Assembly: GCA_964343975.1 (NCBI GenBank)
Contig: CAYFLU010000025.1
Coordinates: forward strand, 1-25,067
Source: SCUN01 sp964343975
Lineage (GTDB): Bacteria; Acidobacteriota; Vicinamibacteria; Vicinamibacterales; SCN-69-37
Length of the DNA stretch: 25,067 nucleotides
Direction of reading: 5' to 3'
The notes under the pieces are model-generated. The model ran no database searches, was not told the DNA's origin, and saw only the letters and a program-made list of their open reading frames with translations. Numbering within the stretch: position 1 is the stretch's first letter; the number at the start of each line of letters is the position of its first letter. Of this stretch, positions 16,850-23,580 are shown piece after piece. The translations under genes and the position numbers were made by a program.

Positions 16850-17164
16850 ATGTCGGACCTTAAACGTTTCTCCGGCGCCACCCACGAGCTTCCCCCGCAC
16901 GTGATGGTGGGTTCGCAGTGTGAATGCCTCGCCGACTTCTTACGGCAGGAAATCCTCAAGCATCACCAGTGCCTCGAACAACAGCGTGAATACTTCTCAG
17001 ACGTGGCCATCAATCAGGCCGAAGAAGCGCTCATGCGGATCCTCAGCCAGGTCGAAGGGCTCTGCCAGCGTGAAGACGCCTGCCAGGTCATCGGCGAGTT
17101 GCTGAAGAAGTTCGACGCCGTCACCAAGCTGTCCGCATGGACAGATCCGAAGCAGATCAACTGA
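16850..17164 (+). CDS. Small conserved-looking cytoplasmic protein, function unknown
   Basis: 104 aa, no signal peptide or membrane segment. The sequence is mostly helical and charged, with five cysteines: CEC (about residues 24 and 26), HQC, LCQ and ACQ. There are two histidines in KHHQC, a plausible but unproven metal site. The helix EEALMRILSQVEGLC suggests coiled-coil or dimer formation. It has its own strong promoter just upstream, and the predicted leader is only about 11 bases without a Shine-Dalgarno sequence. I do not recognise the family. The reading frame is supported by the promoter, by a codon pattern similar to its neighbours, and by lack of a longer competing frame. Confidence 0.65.
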   Translation: MSDLKRFSGATHELPPHVMVGSQCECLADFLRQEILKHHQCLEQQREYFSDVAINQAEEALMRILSQVEGLCQREDACQVIGELLKKFDAVTKLSAWTDPKQIN

Positions 17165-17175
17165 ACACCTTCATT

Positions 17176-17277
17176 TCGTTCCGGGTCCCGCGTTCCGGGT
17201 TCCACGTCCGTCGTCGTCCCACGTCCATGGCCAGGTTCACGTTCAGGCCCAGGTCCGGGTCCAGGTCCAGGTCCGGC
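17176..17277. repeat. Hexamer-phased degenerate tandem repeat
   Basis: Seventeen consecutive six-base units can be read from 17176 to 17277 with consensus near TCCRGG. The purest part is 17248-17277 (CCCAGG, TCCGGG, TCCAGG, TCCAGG, TCCGGC). The array fills nearly all of the 133-bp gap between the 104-aa gene and the next gene and ends about 20 bases before that gene's start codon. It contains no hairpin or coding signal I can identify. Confidence 0.7.
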
Positions 17278-17297
17278 CACGTCGTGCGGAGCATGCG

Positions 17298-17699
17298 ATG
17301 AAAGTGGTGCTGGGCGTGGCCGTGGCGTTGCTCGTGGCACTTGGCGTGGGCTGGGTGTGGGGCGCGGCGGGGAAGGCGGCCATTGATCGTGACCGCATGA
17401 AGCTCGAGCAGCGCGCCGACTACGAGTCGGGCCGTGCCGCCGTGTTCGAGGGGCGCGTGGCGCTGTTTCAGAGCAACTTCGGCGACGCGAGCGCGCACTT
17501 CGAGCGGGCGCGGATCGCGCTCGAGAAGCTGCAGCTCGAATTGCGGGAAGTCGGGGAAGCGGAACGTGCCGGGCGGATTGAAATCGCGTTGTCGAGTTTG
17601 AAGGACGCCGTGCGCCGCGCCAATCAGCTCGATGTCAGCGCCCAGAACGCCGCCGTCGCGGCGCTCCAGGCGCTCAATGCTCTGGGATATTCGCAATAA
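17298..17699 (+). CDS. Membrane-anchored helical protein, function unknown
   Basis: 133 aa. Residues 3-23 (VVLGVAVALLVALGVGWVWGA) form a single N-terminal membrane segment or uncleaved signal anchor. The rest is a charged, all-helical domain in which YESGRAAVFEGRVALFQSNFGDASAHFERARIAL resembles a tetratricopeptide-like helix pair, followed by further amphipathic helices. Such proteins are often scaffolds in the periplasm. GGAG lies six bases before the ATG, supporting the start. The stop codon TAA ends at 17699, directly next to the stop codon of the opposite-strand gene at 17700. Family not recognised. Confidence 0.7.
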   Translation: MKVVLGVAVALLVALGVGWVWGAAGKAAIDRDRMKLEQRADYESGRAAVFEGRVALFQSNFGDASAHFERARIALEKLQLELREVGEAERAGRIEIALSSLKDAVRRANQLDVSAQNAAVAALQALNALGYSQ

Positions 17700-18599
17700 C
17701 TACTTCATCACCTGCGCCGTCACTTCCACCGTCACCGAGCGCGAGCCTTTGGTGGGATCTGCTGACTGCGAGATCACTGTGGGGACGTTGTCCTTCAGGA
17801 ACAACTGAATCGACTCGTTTACGACGGAGAGTCGCGAAGGCCCTTCGTCCGTATTTTCCGGCTGATAAAAGATGGTCAGGTTGACCTTCACCAGACCGCT
17901 GCGTCGCAGTTCGGCAGCCGCGTCGACGTCCAGCTGCATGGCTTTCGTGGCGGACGAGCCGGAAGATCGGACCCGGCCACTGCCCATGTTTGCGACGATC
18001 AATGTGACCGTCTTTTTCGCAGTGCCGCTGGAGGCCGCGTCGGCGATGCTCAGCGTGAGCCGGATATTGGCGTCGCTGCGGTCGATGTTCGGATCCGGTG
18101 CCGGGGGTGCCTTCGGCGCTTGCGGAGCCTCCGTTGCGACGGGTGCCGGCGGCGCTTGAGGCACGCTGCGCACGGCGGGCGGGGACGGCGGCATCGGTGC
18201 CGGCGGTGCGGTGGGCGCGTCATCGGCTGGCGGCGGCGTGAAGTTCACGCTCACCGTCATGATCACGGGCACCGGCTTGCCGTCGATCGTGGTCGGCTTG
18301 TATTTCCACTGCTTGACCGCGTTGAGCGCTGCTTGATCCAGCGTCGCGATCGAGCGCAGCACACGCGCTTCGGTGACGGAGCCTTCCTTGTCGATCGTGG
18401 CTTCGATGATCACCGTGCCCGACACGCGGGCCGCCATGGCCACGGCGGGATAGGCCGGGGCCACATAGTGGATGCGCTCCGGAGCTTTCGTCTGTCCGCC
18501 GATGCGGAGCGGGGCCGACGGCGCGGCGGCTGGCGTCTGAGCCAGAGCCGGCGCGGCCGCGAGCAAGGTCATGAGAACGACGGGAAGTGTGTGACGCAT
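17700..18599 (-). CDS. Secreted protein with an N-terminal TonB-C-like domain and a C-terminal beta domain
   Basis: 299 aa. A cleavable signal peptide (1-20, ending ALA) is followed directly by a TonB C-terminal-like domain at about 40-120 (PAYPAVAMAARVSGTVIIEATIDKEG, then ALNAVKQWKYKP and VPVIMTVSVNF). A Pro/Ala-rich linker runs from 121 to 170. A second domain at about 178-299 is rich in beta strands (IRLTLSIADA, KTVTLIVANMGSGRVR, GLVKVNLTIFYQ, SIQLFLKDNVPTVISQSADP, VTVEVTAQVM) and has a vaguely secretin-like tone that I cannot confirm. In classical TonB the domain order is anchor, Pro-rich linker, TonB domain. AGGAG five bases upstream fixes the start at 18599. It is the third gene of the second ECF module, 20 bases after the putative anti-sigma gene. 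Confidence 0.8.
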   Translation of the reverse strand: MRHTLPVVLMTLLAAAPALAQTPAAAPSAPLRIGGQTKAPERIHYVAPAYPAVAMAARVSGTVIIEATIDKEGSVTEARVLRSIATLDQAALNAVKQWKYKPTTIDGKPVPVIMTVSVNFTPPPADDAPTAPPAPMPPSPPAVRSVPQAPPAPVATEAPQAPKAPPAPDPNIDRSDANIRLTLSIADAASSGTAKKTVTLIVANMGSGRVRSSGSSATKAMQLDVDAAAELRRSGLVKVNLTIFYQPENTDEGPSRLSVVNESIQLFLKDNVPTVISQSADPTKGSRSVTVEVTAQVMK

Positions 18600-18619
18600 A
18601 CGTCTCCTGAGAAAAACAG

Positions 18620-19162
18620 TTATCTCGATCCGCCGGCACTGGTCGCTGCAGTCGTCAGTGGCGGCACGGTCAGTGGCGCGATGTCGATCGGCGCCACGGC
18701 GATGGATGTGTGTTGGAGCGGCTCCACGTGGAGCGCATCCGGTTCGGCCAGCGCCGGCACCGCGCGCGCGCGCCACGCCAGTTCGTCGGCACTGACGACG
18801 GTGCTGTCGCGCAGCACGGGCATGGGCACGATCACGGTGTCGGTCACCGTGAAGAGCTCGGGCGCGGGGCTCGCAGCAGGAATGATGGCGCCGGCTGCCG
18901 CCGCGGCGGCCGACGCGAGATCCGCCACGGCAGGAGCCGGAGCGGGATGCCGCTGCCATAGCACGGCGGTCGACAGCGCCATCGCACCGATCGCGCCGCC
19001 GGCAAACGCCAGACGCCAGCCCCAGTGCCAGCGCGCCTGCACGGCAATACGCGACATCACGCGCACGCGCAGTTCCGGCGACGGGGCTGCGACCGTCATC
19101 TCGCGTGCCGCGACGTTCACCGCGTACTGGATCTCGTCGGGCGTGTGGCGGCGGAAGGTCAT
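18620..19162 (-). CDS. Putative single-pass anti-sigma factor
   Basis: 180 aa. The N-terminal 45 residues are a short helical cytoplasmic part (HTPDEIQYAVNVAAREM, then RVRVMSRIAVQAR). One membrane segment follows at about 50-68 (RLAFAGGAIGAMALSTAVLW), then an Ala/Pro/Val-rich periplasmic region to the end. There is no H-x3-C-x2-C zinc motif. Position and topology, directly after an ECF sigma gene with a four-base gap, are the main reasons for the call. ATG at 19162 is preferred to the upstream start at 19207, which would overlap the sigma gene by about 40 bases. It could instead be a membrane protein without anti-sigma activity. Confidence 0.65.
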   Translation of the reverse strand: MTFRRHTPDEIQYAVNVAAREMTVAAPSPELRVRVMSRIAVQARWHWGWRLAFAGGAIGAMALSTAVLWQRHPAPAPAVADLASAAAAAAGAIIPAASPAPELFTVTDTVIVPMPVLRDSTVVSADELAWRARAVPALAEPDALHVEPLQHTSIAVAPIDIAPLTVPPLTTAATSAGGSR

Positions 19163-19166
19163 CGCG

Positions 19167-19829
19167 CTACCGCTCCATCCGGTCGGCGAGCTGGCGCCGG
19201 GCTTCATTCATCCGCCACTTCACGGTGCCGGTTGGCACGCCGAGGAGCGTCGCGATGTCTTCGTAGCGATGCTCGCCGGTGACGGCGAGCAGCAGCACGT
19301 CGCGGAGTTTCGGCGAGAGCTTCGTGATCTCCGTGCGCGCGCGCTCCACCAGATCGCGCGACACCGTGAGCCGCTCCGGCGACGCGTCGTCGCTCGGAAT
19401 GTGTTCGAAAGGTTGTTCGTCCGACCAGGCGGGCGGCTCGCTGCGCCGCGACCACCAGAGGTTGCGCGATCGGCGGCGATCGAGCGCCTTGCGCCACGTG
19501 ATCGTGAGGAGCCAGGTCTTGAACGACGAGTCGCCGCGGAAGCCGCCGAGTTTGCGCCAGGCGGTGACGAAGGCATCCTGGGCGGCGTCTTCGGCGTCTT
19601 CCTTCGAGCCGAGTGCGGCCAGGGCCGTGCGGACCACCACCCGTTCGTGCAGGGCGACGAGCGACCCGAAGGCGTCCTGGTCGCCGGCCTGCGCGGCGGC
19701 CACCAACGCCTTCACTTCCGGGGTATCGCCGATCACCCCCGCCGCCGGCTCGCTGCCCGGCAGATCGGTGGCCTGCATGAAGGCCGACAGGGCCTGCGCC
19801 AGATCGTAGGTCACGTTGACAGTAGACAT
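19167..19829 (-). CDS. ECF-family RNA polymerase sigma factor
   Basis: 220 aa. Region 2 lies at about 48-122 (AAQAGDQDAFGSLVALHE, EDAEDAAQDAFVTAWRKLGGFRG, then FKTWLLTITWRKALDRRR) and region 4 at about 165-216 (LSPKLRDVLLLAVTGEHRYEDIATLLGV, recognition helix TGTVKWRMNEARRQLADRM). Residues 1-38 are an N-terminal extension. The ATG at 19829 is chosen because earlier in-frame starts fall inside the divergently transcribed RNase R gene and would add residues without sigma similarity. It is divergent from rnr with a 46-bp gap. It is the first gene of a three-gene unit with the putative anti-sigma factor and the TonB-C-like protein. Confidence 0.93.
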   Translation of the reverse strand: MSTVNVTYDLAQALSAFMQATDLPGSEPAAGVIGDTPEVKALVAAAQAGDQDAFGSLVALHERVVVRTALAALGSKEDAEDAAQDAFVTAWRKLGGFRGDSSFKTWLLTITWRKALDRRRSRNLWWSRRSEPPAWSDEQPFEHIPSDDASPERLTVSRDLVERARTEITKLSPKLRDVLLLAVTGEHRYEDIATLLGVPTGTVKWRMNEARRQLADRMER

Positions 19830-19875
19830 TACGCCCGGCCGCTTGGTTGGGTTTTCTGAGAGGATTAGGAACGAA

Positions 19876-22164
19876 ATGCTGCAAGTAGAACAAATTCTGA
19901 AACTTATGCGTGAGCGGGTGGACCATCCCGCCACCGTCAAGGAGCTGCTGCAGGTCCTGCGTGTGCCCCGTGAGGCGCGCGCGACTTTCAAACGCCAGCT
20001 CCGCCAACTGGTCGCCTCCGGCGACCTCATCGAGATTCGAGGGCACCGCTACGGCCTGCCCGATCTCATGAACCTCATCGTCGGCCGCGTGTCGACCAAC
20101 CCGCGCGGCTTCGCGTTCGTCGATCTCGAGTCGCCGGATCCGGATGGCCCGCGCAGCGTGTTCATCGCCGGTGCCAATCTCAATCAGGCGATGCATGGCG
20201 ATCGCGTCGTCGTCCGCGTGGAGCGCGACGGCGAGCGGCCCGAAGGCCGCATCCTACGCATTCTGGAACGCGCGAGCCAAGTCGTGGTCGGCCGGTTCGA
20301 TCTCGATCCATCCGGCATGGGCTTCGTCGTGCCGTTCGATCGCCGCCTGATCATGGACGTTCAGGTGGTCTCGGGCGACGACATCGCGATGGGGCGAAGC
20401 CCCGCCGAAGCGCGTCGCGCGAAGGCGGGTGAGATGGTCACCGTCGAGATCACGCGCTTTCCGACGGCGACGCGTCCGGCGGCCGGCCGGATCGTCGAAG
20501 TGCTCGGGCCGCTCGATGCACCCGGCGTCGACACGGCCGTGATCATTCACAAATACGGCATCCACGACGCGCACGACCCCGAGGCGATCGCGGAAGCGGA
20601 GCGGCTCGGCGGCAAGGTGCGCGAGAAGGATCTGGCCGGTCGCACGGACTTCCGGCCGATCACCACGGTCACGATCGACGGCGAGCACGCGCGCGATTTC
20701 GACGATGCCATCACGATCTCGAAGTTGCCGAACGGCAACTACTGGCTCGGCGTGCACATCGCGGACGTGTCGCACTACGTGCGCGAGGGCAGCGCGCTCG
20801 ATCGCGACGCGTATGAGCGCAGCACCTCGGTGTATTTCCCTGAACGCGCCGTGCACATGTTCCCGTCGGAGCTCTCGACGGGGCTCTGCTCACTCAATCC
20901 GCACGTAGACCGGCTCGTGCAGTCGTGCCTCATGGAAGTGGACCGCCGCGGCGGCGTCGTGCGCTACGAAATGGACGATGGCGTCATTCACAGCGATGCG
21001 CGGATGACCTACAACGCGGTGAACAAGATCCTCACGGAGAAGGATCCCGAGACGATCGCCGCGTATGCGCCCCTCGTGCCGATGTTCGAGACAATGGCCG
21101 AGCTCTTCGAGATCCTCAACGGTCGTCGTCGCCGTCGTGGATCGATCGACTTCGATCTGAAGGAATCGCAGATCGTGCTCGACGATGCCGGGCAGGTCGA
21201 AGCGATTGTCGCCTCGGAGCGCAATATCGCGCACCGTATCATCGAAGAGTTCATGTTGCTCGCGAATGAAACCGTCGCGCGGCATCTTGAGACGGCACAC
21301 GTGCCGACGCTCTATCGCATTCACGAAGAGCCCGATCCGGCCAAGGTGGAGGAGTTCGAAGACTTCATCGGCACGCTCGGGTACTCACTCGGGGGCGGCG
21401 CCGACACGATCGAGCCGCGGCAGTTCCAGCGCCTCGTCGAGAAGATGCACGGCAAGCCCGAAGAGAAGCCGATCGCGTTCCTGATGCTGCGCACGATGCA
21501 GCGCGCGCGCTACGACGAGCACAACCTCGGTCACTTCGGTCTTGCGGCGGAGTTCTACACGCACTTCACGTCGCCGATCCGGCGGTATCCCGACCTCGTC
21601 GTGCACCGTTCGTTGCGCGAGTCGCGCCACGGCATGAGCGCGGAGCGATCGACGGAACTCATCGAGGATCTGCCGGACATCGCGCGGCACACCTCGGAAC
21701 GGGAGCGCCGCGCGGCCGATGCCGAGCGCGAGCTCGTGCAGTGGAAGAAAGTGCGGTTCATGGCCGATAAGGTCGGCGACGAGTTCGAAGGCTATGTGAC
21801 GGGCGTCAGCGCGTTCGGCCTCTTCATCGAACTCATCGAGCATTTCGTCGAGGGCATGGTGCACGTGTCGACGATGGCCGACGACTACTACCGATTCGTC
21901 GAGAAGGCGCACCTCTTGAGAGGCGAGCGCAACGGGCGTGTGTATCGGCTGGGCGACAAGGTGCGCGTGCAGGTGATCCGCGTCGACATGGAGCGCCGGC
22001 AGATCGATCTCGGGTTGGCCGAGATCCTCGACGCGGTGCGTGCGTCGGAGCGCAACCGCGGGCCGCGGCACTCGAAGGCCCGGCCCAAAAAAGAAGGGCG
22101 CCGCGGTACGCAGCGCCCTGGGCAACGTGAGCGGGCCTTCAAGAAGGCCACGCGCCGGAAATGA
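19876..22164 (+). CDS. rnr: Ribonuclease R, 3'-to-5' exoribonuclease
   Basis: 762 aa. An N-terminal winged-helix segment (about 1-65) is followed by cold-shock-like domains (about 68-245). The RNB catalytic domain runs from about 255 to 600, with the signature HARDFDDAI near 270-278 carrying the metal-binding aspartates, and the conserved HFTSPIRRYPDLVVHR near 560-577. An S1 domain (FEGYVTGVSAFGLFIEL) starts near 635. The last 35 residues are very basic (KKEGRR, RERAFKKATRRK), as in RNase R, and likely help bind structured RNA. It degrades structured RNAs processively. ATG at 19876 with an AGGA-type site upstream is preferred to the ATG at 19816, which lies inside the sigma factor gene on the other strand. 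Confidence 0.95.
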   Translation: MLQVEQILKLMRERVDHPATVKELLQVLRVPREARATFKRQLRQLVASGDLIEIRGHRYGLPDLMNLIVGRVSTNPRGFAFVDLESPDPDGPRSVFIAGANLNQAMHGDRVVVRVERDGERPEGRILRILERASQVVVGRFDLDPSGMGFVVPFDRRLIMDVQVVSGDDIAMGRSPAEARRAKAGEMVTVEITRFPTATRPAAGRIVEVLGPLDAPGVDTAVIIHKYGIHDAHDPEAIAEAERLGGKVREKDLAGRTDFRPITTVTIDGEHARDFDDAITISKLPNGNYWLGVHIADVSHYVREGSALDRDAYERSTSVYFPERAVHMFPSELSTGLCSLNPHVDRLVQSCLMEVDRRGGVVRYEMDDGVIHSDARMTYNAVNKILTEKDPETIAAYAPLVPMFETMAELFEILNGRRRRRGSIDFDLKESQIVLDDAGQVEAIVASERNIAHRIIEEFMLLANETVARHLETAHVPTLYRIHEEPDPAKVEEFEDFIGTLGYSLGGGADTIEPRQFQRLVEKMHGKPEEKPIAFLMLRTMQRARYDEHNLGHFGLAAEFYTHFTSPIRRYPDLVVHRSLRESRHGMSAERSTELIEDLPDIARHTSERERRAADAERELVQWKKVRFMADKVGDEFEGYVTGVSAFGLFIELIEHFVEGMVHVSTMADDYYRFVEKAHLLRGERNGRVYRLGDKVRVQVIRVDMERRQIDLGLAEILDAVRASERNRGPRHSKARPKKEGRRGTQRPGQRERAFKKATRRK

Positions 22165-22172
22165 CGTCGTGA

Positions 22173-22199
22173 CGTCCGACTAGGACTTCTTGTCGGACG
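22173..22199. terminator. Hairpin between convergent rnr and tatA
   Basis: CGTCCGAC (22173-22180) and GTCGGACG (22192-22199) form an 8-bp stem with an 11-base loop. The right arm lies within the last codons of tatA, and the element starts eight bases after the rnr stop. There is no U tract in either direction, so it may be a weak bidirectional terminator or an mRNA 3'-end protector. Confidence 0.4.
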
Positions 22200-22341
22200 G
22201 GCTGGTCTCTTTGCTGGCTTCCTTGAAGTTCCGGATGCTCTTGCCAATGCCCGTGGCCAAATCCGGCAAACGGTTGGCGCCAAAGAGAAAAACGATGATG
22301 ACGAGGATGACGAGCAGTTCAGGAACGCCGAGACCAAGCAT
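22180..22341 (-). CDS. tatA: Sec-independent protein translocase TatA/TatE
   Basis: 53 aa. A short N-terminal membrane helix (about residues 5-21, GVPELLVILVIIVFLFG) is followed by the FGANRLPDLATGIGKSIRNFKE amphipathic helix with the conserved FG hinge, Leu-Pro and Gly residues, and a short charged tail. It forms the pore-like oligomer of the twin-arginine pathway for folded proteins. The ATG at 22341 has AGGAG seven bases upstream; a longer frame to 22386 adds residues unlike the family. tatB and tatC are not in the window, so this is a stand-alone tatA. It is convergent with rnr and divergent from tonB. Confidence 0.93.
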   Translation of the reverse strand: MLGLGVPELLVILVIIVFLFGANRLPDLATGIGKSIRNFKEASKETSPSDKKS

Positions 22342-22353
22342 ATGGAGACTCCT

Positions 22354-22382
22354 GCCGGATTGTCCGGCTGAGGAGCATTGTA
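22354..22382 (-). promoter_or_regulatory. tatA upstream region: -10-like box and leader hairpin
   Basis: On the minus strand TACAAT (22382 to 22377) is a good -10 match, though no clear -35 lies at the right distance. Downstream of it GCCGGA (22354-22359) can pair with TCCGGC (22363-22368) around a three-base loop. The hairpin's last base abuts the AGGAG ribosome-binding site at 22349-22353, so it could affect translation of tatA. Confidence 0.4.
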
Positions 22383-22391
22383 GCACCGCCT

Positions 22392-22432
22392 TTTCCCGGC
22401 GTTTGATTAACGATCGCTAACGTTTCCCGGCG
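22392..22432. promoter_or_regulatory. Direct repeats flanking a palindrome between tatA and tonB
   Basis: TTTCCCGGCG occurs at 22392-22401 and again at 22423-22432, 31 bp apart, which is three helical turns. Between them lies TTAACGATCGCTAA (22407-22420), a 14-base palindrome with one mismatched pair. It is in the 216-bp divergent gap between tatA and tonB, and a shared regulator site is possible. The rest of the gap holds a small hairpin (CCTGT/ACAGG, 22462-22475) and the -10-like box before tonB. Confidence 0.35.
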
Positions 22433-22531
22433 GCCAAATCTTCAGGGGGTGCGTCGAATCACCTGTAGCAACAGGAGTTGCGCCGCCGTATATCCACAGG
22501 GAAGGAACCCGCAGGCCCGGTGGTCTATGGG

Positions 22532-22537
22532 TATACT
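22532..22537 (+). promoter_or_regulatory. Candidate -10 box for tonB
   Basis: TATACT lies 20 bases before the tonB ATG. No good -35 is seen 17 bases upstream. GGAACCC at 22504-22510 and GTCTAT at 22523-22528 vaguely resemble an ECF promoter but are spaced about 2-3 bases too tightly compared with the common sigmaE pattern. Either reading is weak. Confidence 0.3.
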
Positions 22538-22557
22538 GACGGAGCTTTCACGCGATC

Positions 22558-23436
22558 ATGTCCACGCCCGAGACGACAGCCAACGTCCCGTCCGGCCCCG
22601 GCGGCCCGCCTGACCTCACGCCTGCTCCTTCAGGGGTGGCGGTGGATCGTGGCCGCTGGACGGCGAATCGTTCGATGTTCGATCCGCCCGAGCCCGTCGA
22701 TTGGGGACGGATCGCCAAGGCGCAGGGCGGCTCGCTGCTCCTCCATGCGTTGTTTGTTGTCGCCCTGATCTTCGCCGTGATTCGCGCGAAGGACGTCGTG
22801 CAGCAGGTCGCGAAAGACGAGATGAAGTTCGACATCACCTACCTGGCGAACATGCCGGGGCCGGGTGGTGGCGGTGGCGGCAATCCCAAGCCGGCCCCTC
22901 CCAAGAAGATTGAAGTGCCGAAGCCGACGCAGCAGAATCTGGCGCCCGTACCGGTGCCGGTTGAGGCGCCTCCGGCCATCAGCGCGCCGATCATGACGCA
23001 GCCCGACACGGCGTTGCTTGCCGCGGGCGTCAACATCGGCGCGATCGATGTGCCCACCGGTGGCGGCGGCAAGGGCACGGGGATCGGCAAGGGCAATGGC
23101 AGCGGCATCGGCGAGGGCACCGGCGGCGGCTTCGGTGGCGGGGCGTATCGTCCCGGCAACGGCGTGGACAACCCGGTCCGCATCCGTGAGGTGAAGCCGC
23201 AGTACACGCCCGAGGCCATGCGCGCGAAGATTCAGGGCACGGTGGAACTCGAAGCCGTGATTGGCCCGGACGGCAAGGTCACCGACGTCCGCGTCACCCG
23301 GTCACTCGACAAGGTCTTCGGTCTCGACGAGCAGGCCCGCAAAGCCGTCTTCGCCACGCCCTTCGTGCCGTGCAAGAAGCAGGGCACTCCGGTGGCCTGC
23401 ATGGTCATCTTCGAACTGCAGTTCACCCTCCGCTAG
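22558..23436 (+). CDS. Energy transducer TonB
   Basis: 292 aa with the classical layout. A cytoplasmic N-terminus rich in Pro and Gly covers 1-55. One membrane anchor lies at about 58-76 (GSLLLHALFVVALIFAVIR), with the conserved Ser and His of the anchor region (S59, H63). A long Pro/Lys and then Gly-rich linker follows (100-200). The TonB C-terminal domain is at about 203-292 (IREVKPQYTPEAMRAKIQGTVELEAVIGPDGKV). It should transmit proton-motive energy from ExbBD to outer-membrane receptors; exbB and exbD are not in the window. The Gly-rich segment 168-195 is unusual next to the common Pro-Lys or Pro-Glu linkers. Two cysteines, C272 and C281, may form a disulfide in the C-terminal domain. No strong Shine-Dalgarno is close to the ATG. 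Confidence 0.88.
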   Translation: MSTPETTANVPSGPGGPPDLTPAPSGVAVDRGRWTANRSMFDPPEPVDWGRIAKAQGGSLLLHALFVVALIFAVIRAKDVVQQVAKDEMKFDITYLANMPGPGGGGGGNPKPAPPKKIEVPKPTQQNLAPVPVPVEAPPAISAPIMTQPDTALLAAGVNIGAIDVPTGGGGKGTGIGKGNGSGIGEGTGGGFGGGAYRPGNGVDNPVRIREVKPQYTPEAMRAKIQGTVELEAVIGPDGKVTDVRVTRSLDKVFGLDEQARKAVFATPFVPCKKQGTPVACMVIFELQFTLR

Positions 23437-23481
23437 CATTCCAGCGCCGTCGACCGCGAGCCTGCTCGCGCCGCAAAACAC

Positions 23482-23515
23482 AAAGGCCCGGATGGCAATC
23501 GCCACCCGGGCCTTT
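23482..23515. terminator. Bidirectional terminator between tonB and groEL
   Basis: AAAGGCCCGG (23482-23491) pairs with CCGGGCCTTT (23506-23515). The stem continues past one mismatch with TGGC/GCCA and closes a four-base loop AATC. The plus-strand side is followed by CTACTTC, and the minus-strand side by GTGTTTTG. The A and T ends of the stem plus these tails suit termination of both tonB and groEL. A smaller hairpin, CGCGAGC/GCTCGCG, lies at 23455-23470 after tonB. Confidence 0.8.
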
Positions 23516-23517
23516 CT

Positions 23518-23573
23518 ACTTCGAACTTCCAACTTCTACGTACTCACTTCGTTCTTCTTACTTCCCACTTACC
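23518..23573. repeat. Heptamer tandem repeat (ACTTCNN), eight units
   Basis: Eight consecutive seven-base units can be read from 23518: ACTTCGA, ACTTCCA, ACTTCTA, CGTACTC, ACTTCGT, TCTTCTT, ACTTCCC, ACTTACC. Six of eight begin with ACTT. The array lies directly between the terminator and the groEL stop codon, in otherwise non-coding sequence of lower GC than the rest of the window. It resembles the short heptanucleotide repeats known between genes in some cyanobacteria, but the sequence differs. Confidence 0.75.
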
Positions 23574-23580
23574 AGTGGAC

